Shown: positions 1-10,348, counted from the stretch's first letter. The stretch is 64,000 nucleotides of DNA from Lucinisca nassula (GCA_963580285.1 OY757020.1:103667497-103731496); one strand, 5' to 3'. The notes: generated by a model from the sequence alone, not told the origin. A program made the numbers and translations.

Positions 1-2214
1 AACAGGAATTTGTGATCCGTATAAAAACAGGGAAGGATGTTCGTGTATCCTCCGTAGTTTACAAAAATGAACACACTGCGTTTTCGACTTGGAGAACTTG
101 AAACCATTTTTATCAGTCCATTCTTCTATTCTTTTTAAATTTTGTTGTAACTTTCGTTCAATTGTTTTCATATTTTTTGAACGGTAACATATACAAAAAT
201 CATCAACATACAATGAACAATCAGTTTTGTCGTCCAAACATTGTACAATATTGTTTATTTTGATGTTAAATAGCGTAGTTGAAAGAATACTACCCTGTGG
301 GACACCCTGTTCTTGATCATAGAAATCTGACACGGTAGACCCCACACGCACCTGAAACATGCGCTCCCCTAAAAAGCTTTCAATAAAACTGGGAAGTTTT
401 CCTCTTAAGCCAATGTTATGTAGATCTTTCAATATTCCATAACGCCATGTGGTATCATATGCTTTCTCCAAGTCGAAAAAGACAGCTACTACGTGTTCTT
501 TGTTAATAAAAGCATCTCGTATAAATGTTTCTAGTCTTATTAAATTGTCATTGGTACTACGTTCCGAACGAAAGCCCGATTGATATTCTGAAATGAGGTT
601 GTTGGACTCTAAGTACCAGACTAATCTCTTGTTTATCATTCTCTCCAATGTTTTACACAAACAACTTGTCAAAGCTATCGGACGATAATTTGTAGGTTCT
701 GCATGATCTTTCCCTGGTTTCGGAATTGGTACAACTGTAGCTACACGCCAGCTCTCAGGACAGACCCCCGTTTCCCAAATATTATTAAAGATATCTAAAA
801 GTGTTGTAAGAGAACTTTTTGGCAGATGCTTAAGCATCTGATAATGAATTTCATCGGGGCCGGTTGCCGTATCATGTGATTTTTCAATGGCTTCAACAAG
901 TTCGGATAAGTTAAAAGGTTTGTTGTATTCTTCGTGATTAAGTGATTTAAAGTTTAGATTTCTTTTCTCTTGGTCCTTTTTGAAATTTCTAAAAGTGTCA
1001 GAATAATTACGCGATGATGAATTTCTCAAGAATGTGTGCCCAAGAGTATCTGAAATATCTTTTTTTGTTGAAGCTATTGTGTCAAATTCAGTATTTAAAT
1101 GTGTAAAACTAGAAGACTTTGTTTTTCCTGAAATTTATCGTACCATATCCCAAACCTTTTTAATGGGGGTTTTATAGTTCAATTTGGAGACATATTCTCT
1201 CCATGACTTTCGTTTGGAAGCTCGGATTGTTCGCCGAGCTTTAGCTCTAAAAACTTTTACGTCGTTGAGCTTTTCTGAAGTGGGATTTTTGCAGAACTTA
1301 TTTAGAGCCTGTTTACGCTTTTTAATAGCTTCTTTACAGTCATTATTAAACCAAGGCTTGCTTTTCTTAGTATTTGTGGAGGTCTTTGGAATGCATTGTT
1401 CTGATATGTTAATAAGTGTATCTGTGAAATCAGAAACAATGTCGGATGATCCATTAAAATGATCAATTGATAACTCTTCTTCACATAAATTATGGAATAA
1501 TTCCCAGTCGGCTTTATTCATTTTCCATTTCTGGTTACAGTCCTCATCTGGTTCGTTTACACTCTCAATTATAACAGGGAAGTGATCACTTCCGCACTGA
1601 TCATCATGAACAGACCAGTCATAGTCCAAGAAGAGAGATGGGTGACACAAAGAGAGATCCAAAGAAGACAAATGACCTGTCGCTGGGTGAAGGTAAGTAT
1701 AAGATTTATCATTCATCAAGCAAAGATCGCTCTTTGCAATAAAATCTTCAACAAGTGCTCCTCTGTTATTGATATCTTTACAGCCCCATAGAATATTGTG
1801 ACCATTGAAGTCGCCAACTAAAAGATATGGCGATGGAAGTTGACTCAGCAATGAGTCAAGATGTTCGGGCTTTAAAGAAAATGAGGGTGGAATATATAAA
1901 GAGCAAATTGTAGTTTCTTTATCCAGAGAAACCGATACTGCTACAGCTTGTAGGTCTGTTTTTAATTTGATCTCTCTTTGTGGTAAACATGATTTAACAA
2001 GAATTGAACTGCCACCAGATGGTTTGCTACCATCAGAATAGATATAGTTGTATGTATTGAAACCCCTGACATCAATGTTGTCATCAGTTTTTAAAAAAGT
2101 TTCTTGTAAACAAAAAACCGATGGGTTTAATAACGAAATAAGTAATAAGAGTTCATTATAATTTGGTTTAAGACCTCGACAATTCCATTGTATTATTTTG
2201 TGTTTTAAATCCAT
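1..2214 (-). pseudogene. LINE ORF2, endonuclease and reverse transcriptase, one in-frame stop
   Basis: Starts at ATG 2214-2212, 25 bases after ORF1 ends. The first 230 or so residues are an AP-type endonuclease, with QWNCRGL, LQET, VGDFNGHN, LDLSL and the SDHFPV signature that nick target DNA for target-primed reverse transcription. A TAA at 1137-1135 ends the first open segment at residue 359. I read codons 1134 to 1 in the same frame and found no further stop. That segment carries the RT: ADPTNYRPIAL-like region, FFDLEKAYDTTW (motif A, Asp), GVPQGS near 318-289 (motif B) and YVDDF at 210-196 (motif C). The stop probably replaced a Lys codon (AAA to TAA). The protein continues beyond the window edge. 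The break could be a genuine mutation or a sequencing error. Confidence 0.9.
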
Positions 2215-2239
2215 TTTATGAAGAGATTAAGACTAGAAA

Positions 2240-3589
2240 CTATATTGGAGCTGCAATTGGTGATATAGATCTGCTACCACCAGCTCGTGGTGTTGCTGAC
2301 CTCGATCTGTTATTGCCATTTGGTGATGATGGAGTTTCAAACTCCATATCACTGTCACTCAAAGATCCGAATCTGTTCTGGAATTTTATATTGTCTCTTT
2401 CCATTTTACGTTGTCTGTCTGTTTGTTTTTGAGACATTTGCTTTTTCGGATCTTCCGATCCCTTAGTAGTTCGACCGGAGTCGAGTTTCTCTTTTACATG
2501 CGGCGCTGGCTTCGGTACGGTCGCTGTCGACCGATCCGAAGCAACCTGGATTGCGCCATTTGATAACTTGGTTGAACTTTGTGGCGCTGGAGTGGATTTA
2601 CTCCATGCACCAGATTTTTTCAGTTCAGCTATGTATGAATCAACAGTCTGTGTTGCGGAGCTGGACACTTTTACACTAGCACCCTTTGTGATGCTGGCAT
2701 AACTGGTGGTTGGTGTTGCGTTTCGATCCTCAACAATTTTCCGCGCTTCTGGGAAGGTTATCGCTCTTTGGTATTTTACAGTGAGTATTTCTTTTTCTTT
2801 TTTCCATGCCGGACAATCTCGAGAGAAAACAGCATGATTGCCACCACAATTGATGCATTTGGCTTCATTCTTACAGTTTTGATGATTATCAACATGTTTG
2901 TCTTTACCACAGTTTGGACAAAGTTGTTTCTTCTGACATCTGCTTTCGTGGTGGCCAAAAACCTGACATGAGTAACATCTGAGAGGGTTTGGTATATATA
3001 CCTCTACGTTAACCGAAAGATATGCTACTTTGATTTTCTTGGGCAGAACTGGTGTATTAAAGGTCAACACGTAAGTACCTGTTGGCTTCAATACACCATC
3101 TCTACGAACTTGGATGTTACGTACTGCAATGACGCCCTCAGATCTCAAGTTGTAAATTATCTCTGCATCGGTGCAAGGACGTAGCTCTGGGCTGCGGATG
3201 ACACCTTTACACGAACTGAGTGTATTGTGCAGAGACACCTTGACCCTGAGATCAAAGATCTTTGTGGTACTAAGCAGGCTTTTAACCTGCTGTTCTCTCT
3301 CTACTTCCAAGAGGAGATCACCTGACTTAAGCTTTTTGATGCTTTTTGGGTGTCCGGCAATTGACATAATACTCTTTTCAATGACAAAGGGCGATAAACT
3401 TGACACAGTGCGAGTTTCTTCGACTGATGTCATAACCAAGAAGCGTGGAAAATTCAAGATCTTTGGTGCTTCAGACTGCTGACTAGACTGTTGACTAGAT
3501 TGGTGACTGGGATCATCCGTTTCGGATGATTCCTCGTCTTTTTTACGTTTAGATGCGTAGGTGCGGTTATTTTTTTTTCCATGAGGCAT
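2240..3589 (-). CDS. LINE ORF1, gag-like RNA-binding protein
   Basis: 449 residues, intact. The C-terminal half of the structured part has three zinc knuckles: CYSCQVFGHHESRC (C-x2-C-x4-H-x4-C), a second starting CPNCGKDKH and a third CINCGGNHAVFSRDC, roughly residues 205-265. Such knuckles in ORF1 bind the element's RNA and form the ribonucleoprotein used for retrotransposition. The N-terminus is Lys/Glu/Ser/Gln-rich with repeated SQQS; the region before the knuckles resembles the RRM-like part of I-type ORF1 proteins, but I cannot prove the fold. The C-terminus is Ser/Arg-rich (RSRSATPRAGGSRSISP). The same tail is found in copy 2 at 36223-36688. ORF2 follows after 25 bases on the same strand, so ORF2 would need re-initiation or another translational device. 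Confidence 0.88.
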   Translation of the reverse strand: MPHGKKNNRTYASKRKKDEESSETDDPSHQSSQQSSQQSEAPKILNFPRFLVMTSVEETRTVSSLSPFVIEKSIMSIAGHPKSIKKLKSGDLLLEVEREQQVKSLLSTTKIFDLRVKVSLHNTLSSCKGVIRSPELRPCTDAEIIYNLRSEGVIAVRNIQVRRDGVLKPTGTYVLTFNTPVLPKKIKVAYLSVNVEVYIPNPLRCYSCQVFGHHESRCQKKQLCPNCGKDKHVDNHQNCKNEAKCINCGGNHAVFSRDCPAWKKEKEILTVKYQRAITFPEARKIVEDRNATPTTSYASITKGASVKVSSSATQTVDSYIAELKKSGAWSKSTPAPQSSTKLSNGAIQVASDRSTATVPKPAPHVKEKLDSGRTTKGSEDPKKQMSQKQTDRQRKMERDNIKFQNRFGSLSDSDMEFETPSSPNGNNRSRSATPRAGGSRSISPIAAPI

Positions 3590-4225
3590 AAGGAAAAAAT
3601 TCTAGTTTCGTCCCAAGTGCTCTCCGCCCTCCGTGGAGCCCTACAAGGGAACACCATAATGGAGTGGTTATCCAACTCGCAGGTGTTAGAGATACACGTG
3701 AGATATACTCGTATAAACAAAATGCCTACACGATTGATCCGTTTAGCCACCGCCTTCTAGAGATAAAAAGACAGAAAAGGGTAAGGTAAATGGGCATATG
3801 GTTGGTATCAGGAAAGATACAAAAAGAGTTGAAGAGAAAGCAAAGGGGTATCTCTAGGGCTCGGCGCGACAAGCCGATTGACCGTGCCGGACCGCACGGC
3901 CACCCGTCTACACCGAAAAGCCAGGCCAAAGAGGCGTGTTGGGTACCTGAAGCACCGCCACCTCAGGTAACCCTCAACCTCCAGGATCCCTTCTTCAGGC
4001 TTACAGGACGCCACCCACGGCAAACGGATGGTACTTCCTTTAGCTCTTCCCAGTGGGCACAGAGACCACAGCGGCAATGTGCCCAGTGGGAATTGAGCCC
4101 CCAGGGCCACGGCAAGGCAGGAAGTCTAATACCTGGGGGCTCTGCTAGTGGACGATTCGTTCCTCCTCGAGGGTATCACCAGCTCAGTATCAGTTCCTTA
4201 GTGCTAAGGTTGATACTGCGGTGTT
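3590..4225 (-). promoter_or_regulatory. LINE 5' UTR with terminal hairpin
   Basis: About 630 bases upstream of ORF1, more GC-rich than the surroundings and without a long convincing ORF. It should contain the internal promoter of the LINE, as 5' UTRs of this group do, but I cannot point to a core element. A hairpin at 4185-4218 (arms CAGTATCA and TGATACTG, inner arms CCTTA and TAAGG) lies at its 5' end. A phrase with CCCAGTGGG occurs twice near 4050-4090. Confidence 0.5.
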
Positions 4226-4429
4226 GACTTGTCAGGTGAGGTGTATCCTAGCCGATTTTGATTGCCACTTTTTGTTATATTTTAAATTTTGCAAGCCTCG
4301 CTACTTTGGACATCTCATTCCTGATGTCCGGGACTTCCGTGGAGTGTGTGCCATGCTTGCTGATGTTGGCTCGGCGGGAGACGCCTGTAAGTCCTGGGGT
4401 AGGCGTCTCTTGACTGATGCCTCCAGGTG

Positions 4430-4620
4430 ACCTGTCTCATGAGCTACGTCGGTCGGCGTGTGCTCGGAGGGGATGTGCTGTGTTTGCCGGGTCTTGTCCA
4501 TCATCCGTTTCGGTTTCAGAACTTTTGGGTTGAGACACACTGATGTAGAGTGAATATCGGAAAGGCCCCTGGGTCACTAATTTTGGCATAGTTACGCCTT
4601 AATTGTAACATTTACTAATC
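4430..4620 (+). repeat. Dispersed repeat U, copy 1
   Basis: About 190 bases, present again at 16505-16690 with few differences. Shared landmarks are TCGGTCGG, GTGCTGTGTTTGCCGGG, CATCATCCGTTTC and GTTGAGACACACTGATG, ending in TTACGCCTTAAT. The second copy interrupts a PLE 3' end, so the repeat is mobile. No coding potential or tRNA-like boxes seen; class unknown. Confidence 0.6.
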
Positions 4621-4707
4621 GGCGTTTAATGGACCATTATATTCCAAGATAACAAAAGGAAGCTGTTGCAGTTAATTTGCTTAATGAAGAATATAGATTT
4701 TGTTTCT

Positions 4708-4975
4708 CATTACGAAAGCAAACCTTTATAATTTTGACCCCCCTTAAACCCCACATTCATAGATTAAGAGTTAGGTTTATAGGGATATATACACCATTTT
4801 TCTTATTTCTGCTTAGAAATACGACTATGGGTACTAGGTAGAACCGCCTCGATGAGACGATTCTAACAAATATCTGCAATCTTATATGAAAGAAAAAATT
4901 GATTTTTATTTTTAATCAAAGTTTCTTTATTCTTTGGTGGTTTCAATACATTTGTATAGGCTTGCTTTCGTAATG
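4708..4975. mobile_element. MITE, family M
   Basis: 268 bases bounded by inverted repeats CATTACGAAAGCAAACC and GGCTTGCTTTCGTAATG. The interior is partly palindromic around an AGAAATAAGAAAAAT-type motif and a GGTACTxGGTxGAACC segment. Related copies are at 48941-49204 and 47637-48302, with pieces near 8976-9370. TCT sits on both outer sides, a possible 3-base target duplication. No ORF. Confidence 0.7.
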
Positions 4976-5012
4976 TCTTTTTGTTGTTACATTTTTTTCT
5001 TTTATTTTTAGG

Positions 5013-5287
5013 ATGGCATCATCGTGCCAACCACAGGGCCGGGATGGCTGGACTAGGCGTTTACAGGCTTCTTCCCCTACTGAGAGGCTGAACTTGTCAA
5101 GATGAATGTTACAGCTGCCAACTTGGAGAGAGATCACGCTAGAATCACCACTACGGTTGAGGACCGCCTGCAGGAAGCATGGGATCGGTATTTGTCTTCA
5201 GAGATATCAACCATCCAATTCCTCAAGCCAGTCAGCAACCTGTTTGGCCCGACTGAAGAACAGCAACATGTCAAATGTGCATTGTGA
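5013..5287 (+). pseudogene. Small unidentified coding fragment
   Basis: An ATG at 5013 follows a pyrimidine tract and AG that could be a splice acceptor (TTTATTTTTAG). The first frame gives 30 codons (MASSCQPQGRDGWTRRLQAS...) and ends at 5105. A second frame, ATG 5102, overlaps it and gives 61 codons (MNVTAANLERDHARITTTVE...) ending at 5287. The second part has even codon usage and charged residues and looks like part of a real protein, so a one-base slip may separate the two. I do not recognise the family. It lies between a MITE and simple repeats, so it may be an exon remnant of an element or of a host gene. Confidence 0.3.
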
Positions 5288-5297
5288 AATAAGGAAG

Positions 5298-5366
5298 TGA
5301 TGATAATAATAATAATAAATTGAGAGAAAAAGATAAGAGAGAGAGAAAAAAGAGATAAAAATAGAA
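5298..5366. repeat. Simple repeats (AAT)n and (AG)n
   Basis: A short (ATA/AAT) run near 5303-5320 is followed by purine-rich GAGA-type sequence to about 5366. Low-complexity DNA of the kind often seen beside mobile elements. Confidence 0.8.
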
Positions 5367-6016
5367 CATAAACAAGAGGCCCACGGGCCAAATTGCTCAC
5401 CAGAGCTCAGGGGGGCACTGCCCACTGGCAGCCATGTATTTTAATTAACCATGGAAACCCTGCGCCCAAGGATGCTAAAGATAAAATTTGGACACAATCA
5501 GCCTAGTGGCTTCAGAGGTCTGATGTCACCTGAATGTGTTGTTGCAGGAAAACAGAATCTAATGACAATTGACAAGATCCCATCTGTGGCAACCAATAGG
5601 CCTAAAAGAACATTACTGAAGGAACATTTCTATGAAAGTTTGACAAATATCTTGAAAGGCATAAATGTCATTTTTTCAATTTTCCCCATTATGTTTCAAT
5701 GGAAACTCTTTAACTTGCCATAGCAAACAAACCAAAGATTCAAATTTCATAAATCAGAGCTCGGGTGGGCACTGCCCAATGGCAGCCATGTTTGTAAACA
5801 TGATATGATTTTAATCTACCAATTATAAAGTCTCCCAAACAAACCACAAACCCAAATGAGCACTCCTGTGGGCTGTATCTGAAATATTAGGTTTTTTATA
5901 AAGTAGAGAGTGTGTGGCATGAACCTAATGGAGCCCTGGTTGGTGTCACTAAATGCTTCTTTTGTGAAGGACCAGAGATATATATGGTTTAGCGGTGGGG
6001 ATATGTATGACTCCTG
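5367..6016 (+). mobile_element. Partial satellite-bearing element of family A (left end)
   Basis: Begins with AACAAGAGGCCCACGGGCC and then TGCTCACCAGAGCTC, the left end also seen at 26627. The interior matches family A phrases (GGGCACTGCCC, GGCAGCCATGT, GGATGCTA, ATATATATGGTTTAGCGGTGGGGAT). A second left-arm-like segment begins near 5757. There is no right end here; the copy stops where a LINE 3' fragment begins at 6019. The ORF inside (5451-5723) is a chance frame in repeat DNA. Confidence 0.65.
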
Positions 6017-6018
6017 AG

Positions 6019-6315
6019 ATGATGATGATTTTGTGTTTAACGACGCGTCAATCGGTTAATGATAAAAAATTATGAGAATATTAAATTTTAAAGTTAAAAA
6101 AATCAGAATGATAATGTATAAAAATCTGAAACAAAATTGAGTCTTAAGAAAAAGTCCGATTTCTTTTTAGAATAAAATAATATTATCAACAGGTACATCT
6201 TGAAACAAATGCTGCAAAGTATCAGCCTTGAAGTAGCTCGCAGGACTGTGAAAAGTATACACTTTCAATTAAGATATGTTTAACAGTGAATGTTTGATCA
6301 CTTCCTACACAGACC
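6019..6315 (-). mobile_element. I-type LINE 3' end, truncated
   Basis: Reads on the plus strand GATGATGATGATTTTGTGTTTAACG, i.e. the LINE 3' tail with its (ATC)n end on the minus strand. It then follows the 3' UTR and last part of ORF2 of copies 2 and 3 with about 85-90% similarity by eye. It stops near 6315, where PLE sequence starts. A 5'-truncated LINE insertion. Confidence 0.8.
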
Positions 6316-6500
6316 ATAACAAAATTAAACCACGACAGGAGATCCGCCTTCGATCGGTCAGTAAAACGAATTGCACAGGTGGGGGGGGGGGGGGTTGAAA
6401 GGGGGCTTTAATCGATTTTACGTGGTCATAATCCTCGCCCTTTCTTCCGTCGCGTTTTAGCCAAACAATTTGTACAGTCCGCATGAAGGACTCGTAACCT
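6316..6500 (-). mobile_element. PLE 3' UTR fragment, subfamily II
   Basis: Minus-strand piece of the abundant PLE 3' UTR (CCGCGACAG-type segment, TTAATCGATTTTACGTGG, TCCTCGCCC, CAGTCCGCATGAAGG). It includes a homopolymer G run near 6380-6394, where other copies have only a few Gs. Confidence 0.75.
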
Positions 6501-6559
6501 AAAAGCCTGTGGCATCCTTTACAGCTTCTTGGTGATCATTCTTATGTTGGTCTACCATC

Positions 6560-7045
6560 AGCTAGGAACTGCCTGTTCGGAATGTTTCACCACTCCTCAG
6601 CAAAAGAAACAAAAACATCATCATGGACTCATTTCCAAAGAATGATTGCATACCGAGAGTTGTAATTGCAACTAGTTCATCTGGAATGGGCAGAGTTGTT
6701 CCAGACAGTAGACTAGTGGTTCACTGGGGTGCTCAACATTCTATAAACAGCTACCCGCAACAATGTGGCAGAGCTGGAGCACTCCATTGTTTATTATCAC
6801 CCTCATGATGTCAGCGTCACTGCTTCTTATTAGCCAATCAGATTATTTTGCAAGAATTACAGCCACAGGAGTTTATTACTGCAGCATCTTCTGAATATAT
6901 GTATAGTTTTAGATCTGACAGCCACACATGCTATGATATATGCAAGCAGATTTGTAATTGTGGACAGTGCCCTGATAATCACCCAGCTTGCATTGATCCA
7001 GATGATCAGGAACTAGCAGAGGCTGTCAGTCATCAAGCCGTACAG
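6560..7045 (+). pseudogene. RecQ-like helicase fragment, broken
   Basis: The frame from 6623 reads IPRVVIATSSSGMGRVVPD, then RLVVHWGAQHSINSY and QQCGRAG. These match the C-terminal RecA-like domain of RecQ-type DNA helicases, whose motifs V and VI have the form ATxAFGMGxxxxDVR and QQxGRAGRDG. The frame breaks just after QQCGRAG. The 6848-7072 frame continues with SSEYMYSF, SHTCYDICKQICNCGQCPDNHPAC, a Cys-rich segment in the place of the RecQ zinc-binding subdomain. The Gly-Arg of motif V and the DG after GRAG are altered, and there are at least two frameshifts, so it cannot make an active helicase. It runs directly into LINE RT sequence at about 7046. It may be captured host sequence or part of a RecQ-like multicopy family. 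Confidence 0.65.
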
Positions 7046-8038
7046 AAAGTATTCTCATTTCCCGCAAACTAAACAAACTTAATCATCCACCTATCATAAT
7101 GCAAAATCTTCAAATAACCGAAGTAGAGTTCCACAAGCATCTCGGGATCTTTTATTCAAACGATTGTAAATGGCACCATCATATAAAATTTATTTCAGAA
7201 AAAGCTTGGGGTAGAGTCAATGTAAAGAGAAGGCTTAAATTCAAATTAGACCGTAAGTCCTTAGAAACTATTTATACTGCTTTTATTCGACCTTTACTGG
7301 AATATGGGGATGTTATATGGGACAATTGTTCTCAAAACGAAAAACAAGATTTAGAAAATATCCAACATGAAGCAGCCCGCATAGCTGTTGGTGCAATAAG
7401 CTTATCTTTATTTCTGCCTTGTACAAGGAAGTTGGATGGGAGTCACTTATACAAAGACGACAAACACACAAACTGACTCTATTTTATAAAATGTTCTCGC
7501 ATCTATCTCCCCCGTACTTAACTTCTCTTATTCCCCCATCCGTCAGCGACATATCACGACATAATCTCCGCAACTCAGATCACTTACAGAATATTGATTC
7601 ACGAACAAATCTATAATATAATTCTTTTCTTCCCTCAACTGTAAGGACCTGGAATAACCTACCTACCGAAGTGAAACACTCCCAAACAACAAATTCTTTA
7701 AAATACTGTTTTAAGAAAGATAAAACAGATAAATATTATTATTCCAAAAATAGAAAAGCCCAAATTCTCCATACTCGATTACGGACGAACTGTAGCTCAC
7801 TGAACCTGGATCTCTTTTTAAAAGGAATTTCTGACTCACCCATGTGTATGTGCGGCAGCATAGAGAACTCACAACACTTCTTTTTCCACTAAGCCCTCTA
7901 ACAGCAGCATCGGAATTTACTCCTAAATCTGATTTCCACCCATAATAATCCTACTCTTGATCTTCTTTTATATGGAGATTCCTCTTTGTCATATGAGACA
8001 AACGCGCTAATTTCGAAAATATCAATCGGTTCATTTTA
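7046..8038 (+). pseudogene. C-terminal part of a second LINE type (RT thumb and CCHC tail)
   Basis: Translates from about 7046 as the end of a non-LTR reverse transcriptase: HKHLGIFYSND...WHHHI, RLKFKLDRKSLETIYTAFIRPLLEYGDVIWDN, IQHEAARI. A one-base loss near 7397-7402 shifts the frame. The next segment has LYKEVGWESLIQRRQTHKL, a stop at 7614-7616, then FLPSTVRTWNNLP, RLRTNCSSLN and the Cys-rich CMCGS...H element typical of LINE C-termini. It lacks the RNase H and sequence of the I-type copies here, so it is another clade (CR1/L2/RTE-like level; not resolved). 5'-truncated and dead. Confidence 0.75.
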
Positions 8039-8624
8039 AACACCAAACGCTTTGCATGAGATGTTATAACTACCGTAAGGGTCATGCGATTGTTATATTA
8101 CAATTATTCGGTTGCGAAATGATTCTGTATTCCATGTCGAGTGCCTGGCCCCGACCTCCACCCAGCCCCAAACCCCCAATCCGTTGTCCTTCGATTATGT
8201 TTTCTTATTCCCCTTTTTCAAACCCCCACACCCTTTAACATAACCGCTTTATACAAAATTAATCTTATTTAGTATCATAACTTATTCCAATATCCCCCCC
8301 CCCCTTTTTTTTCTTCACCCAATCATGCTTATTCATTTCTCATTTTGTTGCTAATATCACTACATGATATCACTTGTTTCAACACACTTCGTTTGTAATT
8401 CGCCATTATGTTTACATGTCAGTTGTTACTAGGAGAAGAACTATATAAGTACTTGTGCTTTCGTTCTTATCCCAAATTGTATAATAACTTGTCACATGTT
8501 GTAATGATGTTATTGCTATAGTACTAAAATATGTTTAAACCAAGCCGTACAAAAATGTCTCAAAAGAAAAAACAAAACTGTGTAAGAAGCCAAATAATGG
8601 AATTACGAAAATGCTACAAGTCAA
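8039..8624. other. No gene seen
   Basis: AT-rich sequence with C and T homopolymers near 8295-8310. The 60-codon frame at 8056 has no family signature. It may be the decayed 3' UTR of the LINE fragment before it. Confidence 0.5.
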
Positions 8625-8975
8625 CAAATCACTGCTGATCATAGGTCTCCTCACCTGTTTGTGACAAAGTTGTGTGATACGTCAGCATATCTGCAATATG
8701 AGCCCCGCCAAGCGAATTTGGGTCTTCGAGCATTCCGTCATGACATATTTTAACTGCGCATGCCCAGCCATTCAGAGGGGCCAGGGATATGGCTTTCTGT
8801 CTGAAGGTTCCTCTTGATCCACTGCTTGTATGAGCGAGCAGCGAAGGTTCTGGCGAGACTGCGCAGGCTCGCCTGAACCTTCGCTGCTCGCATAGGCGAT
8901 AAGTACCAAAATCGCTTGACGGGGCCAATATGTGTTCTGAGTTGAAGACCTTATCACTGAATTTATACCACAAAC
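8625..8975. repeat. GC-rich hairpin element
   Basis: Contains a strong stem at 8834-8891: 17 perfect pairs (starting GCGAGCAGCGAAGGTTC), one T/T mismatch, 6 more pairs and a 10-base loop. A related but weaker hairpin (GCGAAGAC/GTCTTCGC) is at 10211-10246. The frames read through it on both strands come from the palindrome. Probably a small non-autonomous element or its centre. Confidence 0.55.
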
Positions 8976-9422
8976 ATAGGTTGTGGGTGTTCGTTAGAAC
9001 CGCCTCATTGAGGCAGTTCTAACGAGAACCCACCACCTATGTCTTGGAGCAGAAATAAGAAAAATAATATATCACCCGTAAACACCAGTATTCTCTATAT
9101 AAAATGGGGTTTAAGGGGTGTGTATTTAATGGACCTGTTCGCGTGATTGAAGCTTCAGATGAACAGGGAGACAGCTATTAACCACTAGCCATCTCACGGA
9201 GTACCCACAACCTATGTCTTGGTTAAAGGGGCTTGTAAAAACCGCCTCATTGTGTCGGTTCTAACGAGTACCCACAAACTTTGTGTTGGAGCAAAAATAA
9301 GAAAAATAATATCCATGTAGATCCCAGTTTTCTCTATTCAAAATGGGGTTTAGGGGATGTTCATTTTACGGACTTGTTTACGTGATGGAAACTTCAGATT
9401 GATAGGGAGACAGTTGTTTACC
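8976..9422. repeat. Palindromic MITE-M-like fragments
   Basis: Repeated phrases of family M (GTTAGAACCGCCTCATTGAGG, ACCCACAACCTATGT, AGCAGAAATAAGAAAAATAA, AAATGGGGTTTA) occur twice, at about 8985-9180 and 9195-9420. They are parts of two overlapping or tandem copies. No ORF of interest. Confidence 0.55.
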
Positions 9423-9667
9423 ACCGGCCATCTTGATTTGGCTTCTGAAGTAGGGTACGTAGGGTGTTTGTCAGCTGTAAAACTGATAAGTGTACTGTAA
9501 GTCATAACAACAACCAAGTTACATCTAGCCCCCACAACCCACACACCGGCCATCTTGATTTGGCTTCTGAAGTAGGGTACGTAGGGTGTTTGTCAGCTGT
9601 AAAACTGACAAGTGTACTGTAAGTCATAACAACAACCAAGTTACATCTAGCCCCCACAACCCACACA
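9423..9667. repeat. Two-copy tandem duplication, 122-bp unit
   Basis: The segment beginning ACCGGCCATCTTGATTTGGC at 9423 recurs at 9545 with one visible change (CTGATAAG against CTGACAAG). The near identity shows a recent duplication. The two similar minus-strand frames across it are products of the duplication. Confidence 0.9.
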
Positions 9668-9727
9668 CATCCTGCATCTATCGAGGTTTGGATAAAAACA
9701 TGTACATAGGACTGCATCGGGCTTGCA

Positions 9728-9962
9728 TGCAGAGCTGAAACCTACCGCACATGGTTACTGGTAAACCACTTAGAAGGCCTAAACCTGCCTAGGCAAAGTG
9801 GTGGGAGTCAGACAATCCATGCATATAAACCCTATTTGTTTCATTAGGCGGCATTTTTCATTTCATATCATTGTTGGGTAAAAAGTCCAACGAAATTGGA
9901 AGCAGCGTCTCCAAAATGACCTACAAGTATATAGTGTTGGTGGGGACGTTAAACTTCAAATA
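9728..9962 (+). mobile_element. SINE type 2, 5'-truncated
   Basis: Has the body of the SINE seen at 19278-19584 (AGAGCTGA, TGGTAAACC, TAAACCTGCC, ATAAACCCTATT, GGAAGCAGCGTCTCCAAAATG) and ends GGGGACGTTAAACTTCAAAT. The first 40 or so bases of the type are missing. No clear target duplication seen. Confidence 0.7.
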
Positions 9963-10348
9963 AAATGGAACAAACACAAAGGTTTCATCTGCAATGTGCC
10001 ACATAAACTTAAATTTTAACAGAACAAAATAACCTCACACTGAGACAGATGAAACTTCATAGATTGAAGACTGTTATATACTTGCCATGAAATGCTACTC
10101 GGACTTTTCCACTCATTAGTTATCTACTCTTAACATGTATATTGGCCTGTATTTCTGTATGGAACAGCTTGTGAGCCAGCGCATGACAAAATCTACAAGA
10201 AGTCTTGAACGACCAGCGAAGACTCAGATCAGGGTCTTCGCTGATCGCATGTACCTATTATAGGCTAATAACTATGCAAAGAGACATGGTGTCATAGTGG
10301 AAGGGTGCGCAGGTTGATTTGAGTCACTGCTGGTCGCACCGGCATGCA
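9963..10348. other. No gene seen
   Basis: Unassigned sequence apart from the short imperfect hairpin at 10211-10246 that resembles the 8834-8891 stem. Confidence 0.5.

Larger units (their letters stand above)
1..4225 (-). mobile_element. I-type LINE, copy 1 (3' part outside window)
   Basis: A minus-strand non-LTR retrotransposon. In sense order it has a GC-rich 5' UTR, ORF1 with zinc knuckles, a 25-base gap, and ORF2 with an AP-type endonuclease then a reverse transcriptase that runs off the left window edge. RNase H, seen in copies 2 and 3, would lie outside. The order ORF1, endonuclease, RT, RNase H is that of the I group of LINEs (I, Nimb and relatives). This is the best-preserved long element in the window: ORF1 is open and ORF2 has only one disabling change in about 2.2 kb. 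The 5' boundary near 4225 is an estimate. Other copies at 25991-36688 and 56221-57471 give the rest of the structure. Confidence 0.9.

Noticed and set aside
3808..4227. Opposite 100- and 145-codon ORFs in the LINE 5' UTR
   Set aside because: GC-rich sequence gives long open frames on both strands; no motif and no counterpart in other copies.
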